From assembly GCA_020720385.1 (NCBI GenBank), contig DYOR01000003.1:1957-65956 (forward strand): a stretch of 64,000 nucleotides of DNA, given 5' to 3'. This DNA comes from Rubrivivax sp. GTDB taxonomy: Bacteria > Pseudomonadota > Gammaproteobacteria > Burkholderiales > Burkholderiaceae_C. The translations under genes and the position numbers were made by a program. The notes beneath the pieces are model-generated. The model was not told where the DNA came from. It was given only the letters and a program-made list of their open reading frames with translations, and ran no database searches. This document shows, one piece after another, positions 18,961 to 28,708 of the stretch. The first letter of the stretch is position 1; every line of letters begins with the position of its first letter.

Positions 18961-19629
18961 TCAGCGGCCGGTGCTGCCGGCAGCGCTGAAGCGCTGCTCC
19001 ACGGCGAACACGGCGGCCTCCACGCGGGAGGTGAGGTTGAGCTTGGTGAGGATGTGCCGCACGTGCAGCTTCACCGTGTCGTGGCTGATGTCCAGCGCGC
19101 GCCCGATGGTCTTGTTGCTCTCGCCGCGCGCCAGGTGCTCCAGGATCTGGCGCTCGCGCTCGGTGAGCGAGGCGAGCATGCCGCGCCGGTCGCTCTCCTT
19201 CGAGCCGGATTGCAGCAGCTGCGCGAGCTTGAGGGTCATCGCCGGCGCCACCGTGAGCTCGCCGCGCGCGGCGTGGCCGATCGCCGCGACCACGTCCTCG
19301 GGCTCCATGTCCTTGAGCAGGTAGCCGCGCACGCCGGCGCGCAGCGCGGCGGAGAGGTCGTTCTCCGAGTCGCTCATCGTCAGGATCAGCGCCGGGGTGT
19401 CGATGCCCTCGGCGCGCAGCCGCCGCAGCAGGGTCAGGCCGTCGGTGGCCGGCATGCGCAGGTCCAGCACCACCAGGTCGGGCCGGCTCTCGCGCAGGAC
19501 GGTGATGAGCTGGTCGGGGTCGGCCAGCGCGGCCACCACTTCCATCCCCCCGCGGTGGGTGAGCAGGTCCGACAGGCCGTTGCGACACAGCGCGTGGTCG
19601 TCGACGAGAACGATGCGCGGTGCGGGCAT
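18961..19629 (-). CDS. NarL/LuxR-family response regulator
   Basis: REC domain (VLVDDH, VLDLRMP) and HTH LTERERQILEHLARGESNKTIGRAL. Confidence 0.92.
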   Translation of the reverse strand: MPAPRIVLVDDHALCRNGLSDLLTHRGGMEVVAALADPDQLITVLRESRPDLVVLDLRMPATDGLTLLRRLRAEGIDTPALILTMSDSENDLSAALRAGVRGYLLKDMEPEDVVAAIGHAARGELTVAPAMTLKLAQLLQSGSKESDRRGMLASLTERERQILEHLARGESNKTIGRALDISHDTVKLHVRHILTKLNLTSRVEAAVFAVEQRFSAAGSTGR

Positions 19630-20834
19630 CAGTGGGCCTCCGATGCCGTCGACTGGGCGGCGGCCTGCGCCGGGAAGGCCAGCCGCACGCGCGTGCCGCC
19701 GCCTTCGCGCGCGCCGACGTCCAGGGTGCCGCCGATGCGCCGCGCGCGCTCGGCCATGATCTCCATGCCGTAGTGCGTGCCACCGCCCGCGGCGCTGGGC
19801 AGGCCGGCACCGTCGTCCTCGACGACGATCTCCACCGCGTCGGGCGGTGCGGCCGCCAGGCGCAGCTGCGCATGCCGGGCCGCGGCGTGCTTGGCCACGT
19901 TGCTGAGTGCCTCTTGCACGATGTGGAAGACCTGGGTCTCCTGCTCGGATGTCAGGCGCAGGCCGGGCAGGCCGTTGACGAAATCCAGCTCGGCGCCGCT
20001 GGTACGGCGGAAGTTTGCCACCGTCGCGTGCAGCGCATGCTCCAGTCCCTGCGGGTCCATGGGCGCGCGGAAGTGGGTGAGGATGCCGCGCAGGGCACCG
20101 TGGGCCTGGTTCACCGCCCGGCGCACGTCGTCGCAATAGCCCTGCGCGCGCGGCGCGTCCTGGGCCAGCACGGCGTCGCTGAGCAGGGGCAGGCGCATCT
20201 TCACGAAGGCCAGCGACTGGGCCAGCGAATCGTGCACCTCGGCGGCCATCATCTGCCGCTCGTGCAGCAGCGTGGCCTGCAGCTCGGCCTGTTCCAGGCG
20301 CGCGTGGTTGAGTGCCAGGCCGAGCAGTTCACCCACCGAGCGCAGCAGGGCGACGACCTCGGCGGAGGGTTCGTCCGCGCTGGTGAAGAGCAGGTTGCAC
20401 ACGCCCAGCACGCGGCCGCGGTGCTGCAGCGGCACGACGAGCAGGCGCTGGTAGGCGCCGTCGCGGAAGACGCTGCTGCACAGGGTGGAGCAGGCGCTCA
20501 GGTCGGCCGCCCAGATGACTTCGTGTCCATCCGCCGCGGCGCCGCAGTGGCCGCAATGCCGCCCCACGCTGTGCCCGCTGCCGCAGGCGCCGCGCGGCAA
20601 GCCCAGGGTGCTCACGACCTGGAACTCCTCGCCGCTGGCCGAGAGCAGGCGCACCGCCCCGGCCTGGGCGCCCGCCTGCCGCACGATGGGTGTGAGCAGG
20701 CGTTGCAGCAAGGCATCCAGGTCGTCCCCGGTGGCCAGCTCGGCGGTGATCTCGGCGAGGATGCGGGTGTCTGCGGGCTGCGGGCTGCCTGAGTGCTGCG
20801 GCTGCGGCGGCGGTGCAAGCGTGTCTGTGCGCAT
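19629..20834 (-). CDS. NarX/NarQ-type soluble sensor histidine kinase with GAF domain
   Basis: HisKA_3 motif EVHDSLAQSLAFVKMRL, HATPase motifs; no TM segment; overlaps the response regulator start. Confidence 0.9.
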   Translation of the reverse strand: MRTDTLAPPPQPQHSGSPQPADTRILAEITAELATGDDLDALLQRLLTPIVRQAGAQAGAVRLLSASGEEFQVVSTLGLPRGACGSGHSVGRHCGHCGAAADGHEVIWAADLSACSTLCSSVFRDGAYQRLLVVPLQHRGRVLGVCNLLFTSADEPSAEVVALLRSVGELLGLALNHARLEQAELQATLLHERQMMAAEVHDSLAQSLAFVKMRLPLLSDAVLAQDAPRAQGYCDDVRRAVNQAHGALRGILTHFRAPMDPQGLEHALHATVANFRRTSGAELDFVNGLPGLRLTSEQETQVFHIVQEALSNVAKHAAARHAQLRLAAAPPDAVEIVVEDDGAGLPSAAGGGTHYGMEIMAERARRIGGTLDVGAREGGGTRVRLAFPAQAAAQSTASEAH

Positions 20835-21041
20835 GTCTCAGTGGGCCTGGCGGGCGGGCGGGACTCCATGTCCTGCAACCGTCCATTGGAACCGCTCCGC
20901 CAGCGAAGTGCCATAGGCCCTCACCCTGATACAGGGCGGGGTATGCAGCCGGCGGCGCGCTGCGGGCGATGTTGCGCGCCGGGGCGGGATGCCGGCGTCG
21001 CCAAGGCGATATCCTGACTCCCCCATATGGATTAGACGGTC

Positions 21042-21059
21042 ATTACCCGTCCCGGTGAT
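21042..21059. promoter_or_regulatory. dyad upstream of soeA resembling the one upstream of dsrA
   Basis: ATTACCCGTCCCGGTGAT, 18-bp imperfect dyad. Confidence 0.45.
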
Positions 21060-21144
21060 AGACGCCCGAGCAGTGCGTTGCGCCTAATAGCACCCAGAGA
21101 CACGTCAGGCTGCTCCCTGCGGCCGCGCACCCAAGAACCATCCG

Positions 21145-24100
21145 ATGCCGGCCACACCGCTGCACGATCCGACGGCCCCGCCCCTGCCCGGAGCGAGCAC
21201 CGAAACCCGCAACACCACATGCTACATGTGCGCCTGCCGCTGCGGCATTCGCGTGCATCTGCGCGATGGCGAGGTGCGCTACATCGAGGGCAACCCCGAG
21301 CACCCGCTGAACCAGGGCGTGATCTGCGCCAAGGGCTCCAGCGGCATCATGAAGCAGTACTCGCCGGCGCGGCTGACGCAGCCGCTCAAGCGCAAGGCGG
21401 GCAGCGAGCGCGGCGCGGGTGAGTTCGAGCCGATCTCCTGGGACGAGGCCTTCAAGACGCTGGAAGAGCGCTTGCGCCACCTGCGCGCCACCGACCCGAA
21501 GAAGTTCGCCCTGTTCACCGGGCGCGACCAGATGCAGGCGCTGACGGGCCTCTTCGCACGCCAGTTCGGCACGCCCAACTACGCCGCGCACGGCGGCTTC
21601 TGCTCGGTGAACATGGCCGCCGGCATGATCTACACGATCGGCGGCAGCTTCTGGGAGTTCGGCGGCCCCGATCTGGACCGCGCCAAGCTCTTCGTCATGA
21701 TCGGCACGGCGGAGGACCATCACTCCAACCCGATGAAGATCGCGCTGAGCAAGTTCAAGCGCGCGGGCGGCCGCTTCATCAGCATCAACCCGGTGCGCAC
21801 GGGCTACTCGGCGATTGCCGACGAGTGGATCCCGATCAAGCCCGGCACCGACGGCGCGCTGCTGCTGGCGCTGGTGCACGAGCTCATCGCGCTGGGCCTG
21901 TACGACCGCGACTTCCTCGCCCGCTACACCAACGCCGGCCAGCTGGTGAACCAGGACGCGGCCAGCGACGACTTCGGTCTCATGCTGCGCAATGCCGAAG
22001 GCGACATCGTCAACCCGCTGCGGCCGCACAACTTCTACTGGTGGGACCGCCACAGCGGCAAGGCGGTGGCCGACCACGCCGAGGGCGCCGACCCGGCGCT
22101 GCTGGGCAAGTTCAGCCTGCCCGATGGCACGCCGGCAGTGCCCGCTTTCCAACTCCTCGAAGAGCGCGTCAAGCCCTACACCGCGGAGTGGGCCAGCGGC
22201 ATCACCGGCATCCCGGCGGCCACCATCCGGCGCCTGGCGCACGAGATGGGCATCACCGCGCGCGACGAGAAGATCGAGTTGCCCATCGCCTGGACGGACT
22301 CCTGGGGCAAGACGCACGACAGCGTCACCGGCAACCCGGTGGCCTTCCACGCCATGCGCGGCCTGGCGGCGCACAGCAACGGCTTTCACACCATCCGCGC
22401 CCTGGCCATCCTGATGAGCCTGCTGGGCACCATCGACCGGCCCGGGGGCTTTCGCCACAAGGCGCCTTACCCGCGTGCCGTGCCGCCCAATGCGCGCCCG
22501 CCCAAGGGCCCCGAGGCGGTCAAGCCCGACACGCCGCTGAACGGCGCGCCGTTGGGCTGGCCCGAAAGCCCGGACGACCTCTTCGTCGATGCGAACGGCG
22601 AGCCGGTGCGCATCGACAAGGGCTTCAGCTGGGAGCACCCGTTGTCGGCGCACGGGTTGATGCACAACGTCATCACCAACGCCTGGCGCGGCGACCCCTA
22701 CCCGATCGACACGCTGCTCATCTTCATGGCCAACATGGCCTGGAACTCGACGATGAACACGTCCGAGGTGCGGCGCATGCTCAACGACAAGGGCGAAGGC
22801 GGCGAGTACAAGATCCCCTTCCTCGTCGTGTGCGATGCCTTCCAGAGCGAGATGACGGCCTTCGCCGACCTCATCCTGCCCGACACCACCTACCTCGAGC
22901 GCCACGACTGCATGTCGATGCTCGACCGGCCGATCAGCGAGTTCGACGGCCCGGTCGATTCCGTGCGCATCCCGGTGCTGCCGCCCAGCGGGCAGTGCAA
23001 GCCCTTCCAGGACGTGATCGTCGAGCTGGCCAGTCGGCTCGAGCTGCCGGCGTTCACCACGGCCGAGGGCGCGCGCAAGTTCCGCGACTACCCCGACTTC
23101 GTCGTCAACTACGAAACCGCGCCCGGCTCGGGCATCGGCTTCCTCGCCGGCTGGCGCGGCAAGGGCGGCGAGAAAAGCATGCGCGGCGAGCCCAATCCCA
23201 AGCAGTGGGAGATGTACGAGAAGAACAACTGCGTCTTCCAGCAGCACATGGCGCCCGAGCACCAGTACATGCGCAACTGGAACGACGGCTACATGCGCTG
23301 GGCGCAGGGCGCCGGCCTCAGGCGCGACCGCGACCCCATCGTCATCCACATCTACAGCGAGTTCCTGCAGCGCTTTCGCCTCGCCGCGCAGGGCAAGCGG
23401 CCTGGTGGAAAGGCGGGCAAGCAGCCACCGGATCGCCTGCGCCAGCGCGTGGCGACCTACTTCGACCCGCTGCCTTTCTACTACGCGCCGCTGGAAGAGC
23501 AGGCCACCGACCTGGCGAAGTTCCCGCTCAACGCGGTGACGCAGCGGCCGATGGCGATGTACCACTCGTGGGACTCGCAGAACGCCTGGCTGCGCCAGAT
23601 CCACACGCACAACTACCTGATGGTTAACCCCAAGACCGCCGGCGCCGAGGGCATCGCGGACGGCGGCTGGATGTGGGTCGAATCGCCCTGGGGCAAGGTG
23701 CGCTGCATGTGCCGCTACAGCGAAGCGGTGGAGCCCGGCACGGTGTGGACCTGGAACGCCATCGGCAAGGCCGCCGGCGCCTGGAACCTCAGCCCCGACG
23801 CCAACGAGTCGCAGCGCGGCTTCCTCCTCAACCACCTCATCAGCGAGGAACTGCCGGGCGGGCAGGGTGGCACGGGCGCCGTCGCCGGGCCGCCCCAAGG
23901 CGGCGCTGCGCCCCCCCGGGGGGCAGGTGCCGCAGGCACCGTGGGGGCCACGATTTCCAACAGCGACCCCATCACCGGCCAGGCCGCCTGGTACGACGTG
24001 CGCGTGCGCATCTACAAGGCCCAGGCCGACGAACCGGGCCAGACCTGGCCGCAGGCCGTGGCCGTGCAGGCCGTGCCCGGCATGGGCACCGCACCCAAGC

Positions 24101-24153
24101 GCCGTGGCTGGATGGCGGGCCTGGGCATGGGCAGGAAGAAGGCCGCGCCATGA
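21145..24153 (+). CDS. soeA: cytoplasmic sulfite:quinone oxidoreductase molybdopterin subunit SoeA
   Basis: CYMCACRCGIRVH N-terminal Fe-S motif, CISM family, followed by soeB and soeC; no TAT signal. Confidence 0.92.
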   Translation: MPATPLHDPTAPPLPGASTETRNTTCYMCACRCGIRVHLRDGEVRYIEGNPEHPLNQGVICAKGSSGIMKQYSPARLTQPLKRKAGSERGAGEFEPISWDEAFKTLEERLRHLRATDPKKFALFTGRDQMQALTGLFARQFGTPNYAAHGGFCSVNMAAGMIYTIGGSFWEFGGPDLDRAKLFVMIGTAEDHHSNPMKIALSKFKRAGGRFISINPVRTGYSAIADEWIPIKPGTDGALLLALVHELIALGLYDRDFLARYTNAGQLVNQDAASDDFGLMLRNAEGDIVNPLRPHNFYWWDRHSGKAVADHAEGADPALLGKFSLPDGTPAVPAFQLLEERVKPYTAEWASGITGIPAATIRRLAHEMGITARDEKIELPIAWTDSWGKTHDSVTGNPVAFHAMRGLAAHSNGFHTIRALAILMSLLGTIDRPGGFRHKAPYPRAVPPNARPPKGPEAVKPDTPLNGAPLGWPESPDDLFVDANGEPVRIDKGFSWEHPLSAHGLMHNVITNAWRGDPYPIDTLLIFMANMAWNSTMNTSEVRRMLNDKGEGGEYKIPFLVVCDAFQSEMTAFADLILPDTTYLERHDCMSMLDRPISEFDGPVDSVRIPVLPPSGQCKPFQDVIVELASRLELPAFTTAEGARKFRDYPDFVVNYETAPGSGIGFLAGWRGKGGEKSMRGEPNPKQWEMYEKNNCVFQQHMAPEHQYMRNWNDGYMRWAQGAGLRRDRDPIVIHIYSEFLQRFRLAAQGKRPGGKAGKQPPDRLRQRVATYFDPLPFYYAPLEEQATDLAKFPLNAVTQRPMAMYHSWDSQNAWLRQIHTHNYLMVNPKTAGAEGIADGGWMWVESPWGKVRCMCRYSEAVEPGTVWTWNAIGKAAGAWNLSPDANESQRGFLLNHLISEELPGGQGGTGAVAGPPQGGAAPPRGAGAAGTVGATISNSDPITGQAAWYDVRVRIYKAQADEPGQTWPQAVAVQAVPGMGTAPKRRGWMAGLGMGRKKAAP
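23886..23950 (-). repeat. palindromic dispersed repeat inside the soeA coding sequence (reverse orientation)
   Basis: Reverse complement CCCCCACGGTGCCTGCGGCACCTGCCCCCCGGGGGGGCGC matches the flanks of the 15042 copy. Confidence 0.7.
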
Positions 24154-24878
24154 CCCAATTGGCCCTGGTCATCGACCTCAACGTCTGCGTCGGCTGCCAC
24201 GCCTGCGTGACGAGCTGCAAGCAGTGGAACACCTCGGGCGCGGCCGGCCCGCTGGTGGACGACAACCCCTACGGCAAGGACCCCAGCGGCACCTTTTTCA
24301 ACCGCGTGCAGACTTTCGAGGTGGGCGAGTACCCGCACACGCAGACGGTGCACTTCCCCAAGAGCTGCCTGCACTGCGAGGAGCCGCCCTGCGTGCCGGT
24401 GTGCCCCACCGGCGCGTCGTACAAGCGCAAGGAGGACGGCATCGTCCTCGTCGACGTCGACAAGTGCATCGGCTGCAAGTACTGCAGCTGGGCCTGCCCC
24501 TACGGCGCGCGCGAGTTCGACGAAGAGCGCCGTGTGATGACCAAGTGCACGCTGTGCGTGGACCGCGTGCACAGCACCACGCTGCCCGTGGCCGAACGCA
24601 AGCCCGCCTGCGTGCTCGCCTGCCCGGCCAATGCGCGGTTGTTCGGTGACGTGCACGACAGCGACTCGGAGGTCTCGGTGGCCATCCGCGAGCGCGGCGG
24701 CTACGCACTCATGCCCGAGTGGAACACGCGCCCGGCCAATCATTACCTGCCGCGCCGGCGCACCGGCATGACGATCCACGCCGAAGACCTGGTGCGTGCC
24801 GACAACCCGCTGAAGATCGACGGCAAGCAGCCCGAGATGCCGCAGCAAGGTGCCGGCCGCGAAGACTTCGCCACCTGA
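24150..24878 (+). CDS. soeB: SoeB, Fe-S subunit
   Basis: Four 4Fe-4S Cys clusters (CVGCHACVTSC, CLHCEEPPC, CIGCKYCSWAC, CTLC); ATGA overlap with soeA. Confidence 0.93.
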   Translation: MTQLALVIDLNVCVGCHACVTSCKQWNTSGAAGPLVDDNPYGKDPSGTFFNRVQTFEVGEYPHTQTVHFPKSCLHCEEPPCVPVCPTGASYKRKEDGIVLVDVDKCIGCKYCSWACPYGAREFDEERRVMTKCTLCVDRVHSTTLPVAERKPACVLACPANARLFGDVHDSDSEVSVAIRERGGYALMPEWNTRPANHYLPRRRTGMTIHAEDLVRADNPLKIDGKQPEMPQQGAGREDFAT

Positions 24879-24900
24879 CCTCGACAGCGCAGCGCACGAC

Positions 24901-25821
24901 ATGAACCCGGCGTTTTCCGTCATCTTCCTCACCACCCTCATCGGGGCGGGGCAGGGCCTGTACCTGGCGCTGTTCGCCGCCCAGCTCTCGGGCAGGGCCG
25001 AGGGCCCATTCCTCGCACTGGGCGGGGTGGTCGCCCTGGCCCTGGCCGCGGGCGGGCTCGTCGCCTCGTTCTTCCACCTCGGCCGGCCCGAGCGCGCCTG
25101 GCGCTCGGCGTCGATGTGGCGCACCTCCTGGCTGTCGCGCGAGGTCATCGCCTTGCCGCTGTTCATGGGCACGGTCTTCCTCTGGACGCTGGCCCATGGC
25201 CTGGGCACGGGCGGGACGCTGGCGCTGGGCGTGGCAGCGGCGCTGGCCTGCCTGACGCTGTTCGTGTGCACGGCGATGGTGTATGCGTCGGTGCGCTTCC
25301 TGCAAGAGTGGGCGAGCGTGTACACCCTGGTCAACTATGCGCTGCTCGGGCTGGCTTCGGGCAGCACCCTGGCCACCGTGCTGGCGGCCTATGGCGCCCC
25401 GGCGCTGGCACCGGGCTGCGGCGGCGCGGCGCTGTGCCTCACGCTGCTGGCCGCCGTCAGCCGCGGGTTGTCGCTGCGGCGCAATGCACGGCTCAAGCCC
25501 AGGTCCACGCTGCAGACGGCCATCGGCATCCGCCATCCGCAGATCGCCCAGCGGGCGATGGGTTTCATGGGTGGATCGTTCAATACGCGCGAGTTCTTCC
25601 ACGGCAAGGGCCCGGGGGCGCTGCGCCAGGTGAAGTGGGCCTTCGTGCTCGGCGCCTTCGTGCTGCCGCTGCTCCTGCTCGCGCTGGGCCTGTCCTCGCC
25701 TTCGGCCGGCCTGCTCGCACTGGCTTTCGTCGTGCAGTACCTGGGGCTGCTGGCCGAGCGCTGGTTCTTCCTTGCGCAGGCCAATCACCCGCAGAACCTC
25801 TACTACCAGGCGGTGTCGTGA
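24901..25821 (+). CDS. soeC: SoeC, membrane anchor (DmsC/NrfD-like)
   Basis: Multi-TM protein directly after soeB. Confidence 0.92.
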   Translation: MNPAFSVIFLTTLIGAGQGLYLALFAAQLSGRAEGPFLALGGVVALALAAGGLVASFFHLGRPERAWRSASMWRTSWLSREVIALPLFMGTVFLWTLAHGLGTGGTLALGVAAALACLTLFVCTAMVYASVRFLQEWASVYTLVNYALLGLASGSTLATVLAAYGAPALAPGCGGAALCLTLLAAVSRGLSLRRNARLKPRSTLQTAIGIRHPQIAQRAMGFMGGSFNTREFFHGKGPGALRQVKWAFVLGAFVLPLLLLALGLSSPSAGLLALAFVVQYLGLLAERWFFLAQANHPQNLYYQAVS

Positions 25822-26756
25822 CGCGGGGGCTGCGCGCGGCCGCGGTGGCTGGCGGTCTGCTGCTGGCAGCCGCGTCGGCACACGCAACAGCCGCCGGCGG
25901 AGCCGAAGCGGTGGCTTGGTGGGTGTGGCCGATCGGGCTGTTCCTGGCCTGCTTCCTGATGGGCATCGTGGCGGTGCCGGCGGGCATCGGCGGCGGCACG
26001 CTGTTCGTGCCCATCATCGGCAGCTTCTTTCCTTTCCACCTGGACTTCGTGCGCGGCGCCGGGCTCCTGGTGGCGCTGGCCAGCGCGCTGGCGGCCGGGC
26101 CCACGCTCATGCGCGGAGGACTCGGCAGCCTGCGCCTGGCGCTGCCGCTGGCGGTGCTGGCCTCGGCCAGCTCGATCGGCGGCGCGATGCTCGGCCTGGC
26201 GATGCCGGCCAACGTGGTGCAGATGCTGCTGGGTGGCGTGGTGCTGGGCATCGTGGTGCTGATGTTTGTGTCGAAGAAGTCCGAATTCCCGCACGTGGCG
26301 CGGCCGGACGCGCTGTCGCAGTCACTGGCGCTGCACGGCGTATTTCTCGACCGCGCCTCGGGCCAGGCAATGCAGTGGCAGGTGCATCGCACGGTGCCGG
26401 GGCTGGTGACCTTCCTGGGCATAGGCGTGCTGGCCGGCATGTTCGGCATTGGTGCCGGCTGGGCCAATGTGCCGGCGCTGAACCTGCTGATGGGTGCGCC
26501 GCTGAAGGTCGCCGCGGGCACCTCCAGCGTGGTGCTGTCGCTGGTGGATTCATCGGCGGCCTGGGTCTACATCAACAAGGGTGCCGTGCTGCCGATGGTG
26601 GCCGTGCCTTCGGTGGTGGGCATGATGCTGGGCGCGCGCATCGGCGCCCGACTGTTGAATGTGCTCAAGGGCTCGGTGATCCGCCGCATGGTCATCGGTG
26701 TGCTGTTGTTCGCCGGCTTGCGCGCCATGCTCAAAGGCACGGGGATCTGGCCATGA
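25818..26756 (+). CDS. TauE/SafE-family sulfite/anion exporter
   Basis: Multi-TM, duplicated Gly-rich motifs (VPAGIGGGTLFVP, GMFGIGAGWANVPALNLLM); GTG start overlapping soeC stop. Confidence 0.88.
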   Translation: MTRGLRAAAVAGGLLLAAASAHATAAGGAEAVAWWVWPIGLFLACFLMGIVAVPAGIGGGTLFVPIIGSFFPFHLDFVRGAGLLVALASALAAGPTLMRGGLGSLRLALPLAVLASASSIGGAMLGLAMPANVVQMLLGGVVLGIVVLMFVSKKSEFPHVARPDALSQSLALHGVFLDRASGQAMQWQVHRTVPGLVTFLGIGVLAGMFGIGAGWANVPALNLLMGAPLKVAAGTSSVVLSLVDSSAAWVYINKGAVLPMVAVPSVVGMMLGARIGARLLNVLKGSVIRRMVIGVLLFAGLRAMLKGTGIWP

Positions 26757-27178
26757 AGCCGACAAACGCCGAGCGCACCGAACAGCCACCCGAGCAACTG
26801 CTGTACGCCAAGTTGCTGGACTGGGGCACGCGCGTCGGCCTGGTGGTGCTGCTGCTGAGCTTTGCCGCCTACGTCACCGGGCTGATGGAATCGCATGTGC
26901 CGCCGCAAAAGCTGCCCGAGCTGTGGGTGCACCCGGTGGGCCGCTTTCTCGAGCTCACCGGCTCGCCCACCGGCTGGGGTTGGATGGCCTTGCTGCACAA
27001 GGGCGACATCGCCGGGCTGCTGGGCATTGCCATCCTGTCGGGCAGCTCGGTGCTGTGCCTGCTGGCGCTGGTGCCGCTGTACCGGGCACGCCGCGACACC
27101 GCCTTCGTTCTGATCTGCCTGGCCGAGGTGGCCGTGGTGGTGCTGGCGGCCTCGGGCCTGCTCACCGGGGGGCATTGA
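26753..27178 (+). CDS. small integral membrane protein
   Basis: 141 aa with about three hydrophobic segments; ATGA overlap with the TauE/SafE gene. Confidence 0.75.
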   Translation: MKPTNAERTEQPPEQLLYAKLLDWGTRVGLVVLLLSFAAYVTGLMESHVPPQKLPELWVHPVGRFLELTGSPTGWGWMALLHKGDIAGLLGIAILSGSSVLCLLALVPLYRARRDTAFVLICLAEVAVVVLAASGLLTGGH

Positions 27179-27179
27179 G

Positions 27180-28022
27180 GTGGCGGCACTGTTCAACCGT
27201 CTGCTGCTGGCCACCGAGCATTCCGAGTTCGACACGGGCAGCGAAGCCCTGGCCTTGATCCTGGCGCGCGATGCCGGTATACCGCTGCAGGCCGTGCTGC
27301 CGGTGCTCAGCAACCCCGAGTTCGAGATGGCCGCACCGCAACTGGCCGCACAGGCCGACGCCGCCGCGGCGCGCCGCCGTGAAGCCCTGCAGGCCCTGGC
27401 GCGGGCGCAGGGCGTGGCGCTGAGCGTCAACGTGCGCCATGGTGCAGAGCCCTCGGCCGAGATCGTGCAGGTGGCGCAAGAGCAAGCGACCGACTGGATC
27501 GTCATCCGCCGTCGTGGGAAGCGCGGCCTGCTCGCCAACTTGCTGGTCGGCGAGATGGTCAGCAAGGTGGTGGCCCACGCTCCGTGCAGCGTCCTCGTGG
27601 CGCCGCGCGGTGCCCGCTTGTGGCAGCGCCGCGTGCTCGTGGGCGTGGACCCGCTGGCCGCCGACCCGGCCACGCTGGCCCAGGCTTGTGCCTTGGCCGC
27701 GCAATGGCAATTGCCCCTGCAACTGGTGTGCGTGGCCAGCAGCGAAGAGGCGCGCGCCGCGGCACAGCAGGCGCTGCAGGCCGCGCTGCTGCAGGCCCGT
27801 CAGCACGTGGCCGCGGCCGAGGGCGAAGTGCGCGTCGGCCGCCCTTTCCAGGAGCTCCTGGGCGCTGCAAAGCACTGCGGCGCCGACCTCATCGTGCTCG
27901 CCCGCCACCGGCCGGAGGCGCCGCTGCGCGCCTGGATCGGCGGCGTCGCACAGAAGGTCATCGGCCTGGCCGAATGCCCGGTCTTCGTTCAGGTCCATCC
28001 CACTGCATCCACCTCAGCATGA
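27180..28022 (+). CDS. universal stress protein family (two USP-like halves)
   Basis: Repeated USP-like fold signatures; GTG start. Confidence 0.8.
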   Translation: MAALFNRLLLATEHSEFDTGSEALALILARDAGIPLQAVLPVLSNPEFEMAAPQLAAQADAAAARRREALQALARAQGVALSVNVRHGAEPSAEIVQVAQEQATDWIVIRRRGKRGLLANLLVGEMVSKVVAHAPCSVLVAPRGARLWQRRVLVGVDPLAADPATLAQACALAAQWQLPLQLVCVASSEEARAAAQQALQAALLQARQHVAAAEGEVRVGRPFQELLGAAKHCGADLIVLARHRPEAPLRAWIGGVAQKVIGLAECPVFVQVHPTASTSA

Positions 28023-28645
28023 GCGACGCACTCAACTACCTCGTCAAGGCCCGCGGCGACGCGCTGGGCCACTACTTCGCCTTCCTCAAGGAATGCGGCA
28101 AGCACCTCGACCCGAAGACGCGCAACCTGATCAGCGTCATCACCAAGGTCGACGCCCAGACCGAGCGCGGCTTCAAGCAGTACCTGGGCCGCGCGCTGCG
28201 CGAGGGCTGCACGCCGCTGGAGGTGCTGGACGCGCTGCTCATGGCCTTCCCCACGCTGGGCCTGGCCAAGATCGTCTGGGCCACGGACATCATCCTGGCG
28301 CTGGACCTGCCCGAATTCCAGCCCGGCGCGTTGGGCGCCAAGGGCGAGTGGCACGATGTGATGGCGACCAAGGGCTTCAAGGTCGGCGACACGCAGCGCG
28401 TCGAATGCGACGGCCGTGGCCTGTTCGTGCATCGCGCCGATGAGGGGTGGCGCGTCTACGACAGCCGCTGCCCGCACCAGACCACCGACATCCCGCACCT
28501 GGCGCTCGAGGGCTGCACGCTCACCTGTCCCAAGCACGAGTGGCAGTTCGACGTGCGCAGCGGCGCGTGCATCGCCAAGGGCACGAGCCCGCTCAAGCTC
28601 TGGCCCAGCAAGGTCGCCCGGGGGCGGCTGCTGGCCCAGTGGTGA
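28019..28645 (+). CDS. N-terminal AhpD/CMD-like helical domain fused to Rieske [2Fe-2S] domain
   Basis: Rieske motif CPHQ...CPKHEW; N-terminal helical half recalls CMD; overlaps the USP stop. Confidence 0.75.
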   Translation: MSDALNYLVKARGDALGHYFAFLKECGKHLDPKTRNLISVITKVDAQTERGFKQYLGRALREGCTPLEVLDALLMAFPTLGLAKIVWATDIILALDLPEFQPGALGAKGEWHDVMATKGFKVGDTQRVECDGRGLFVHRADEGWRVYDSRCPHQTTDIPHLALEGCTLTCPKHEWQFDVRSGACIAKGTSPLKLWPSKVARGRLLAQW

Positions 28646-28708
28646 CCCCCCGTTCCTGAAGCGGACATCGACCGCGGCCTTTCGCAACCCCACCCACGGA
28701 GACATTCC

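Noticed and set aside
21043-23898. 951-aa minus-strand ORF opposite soeA
   Set aside because: Shadow ORF; no recognisable domain, and the plus strand encodes SoeA.
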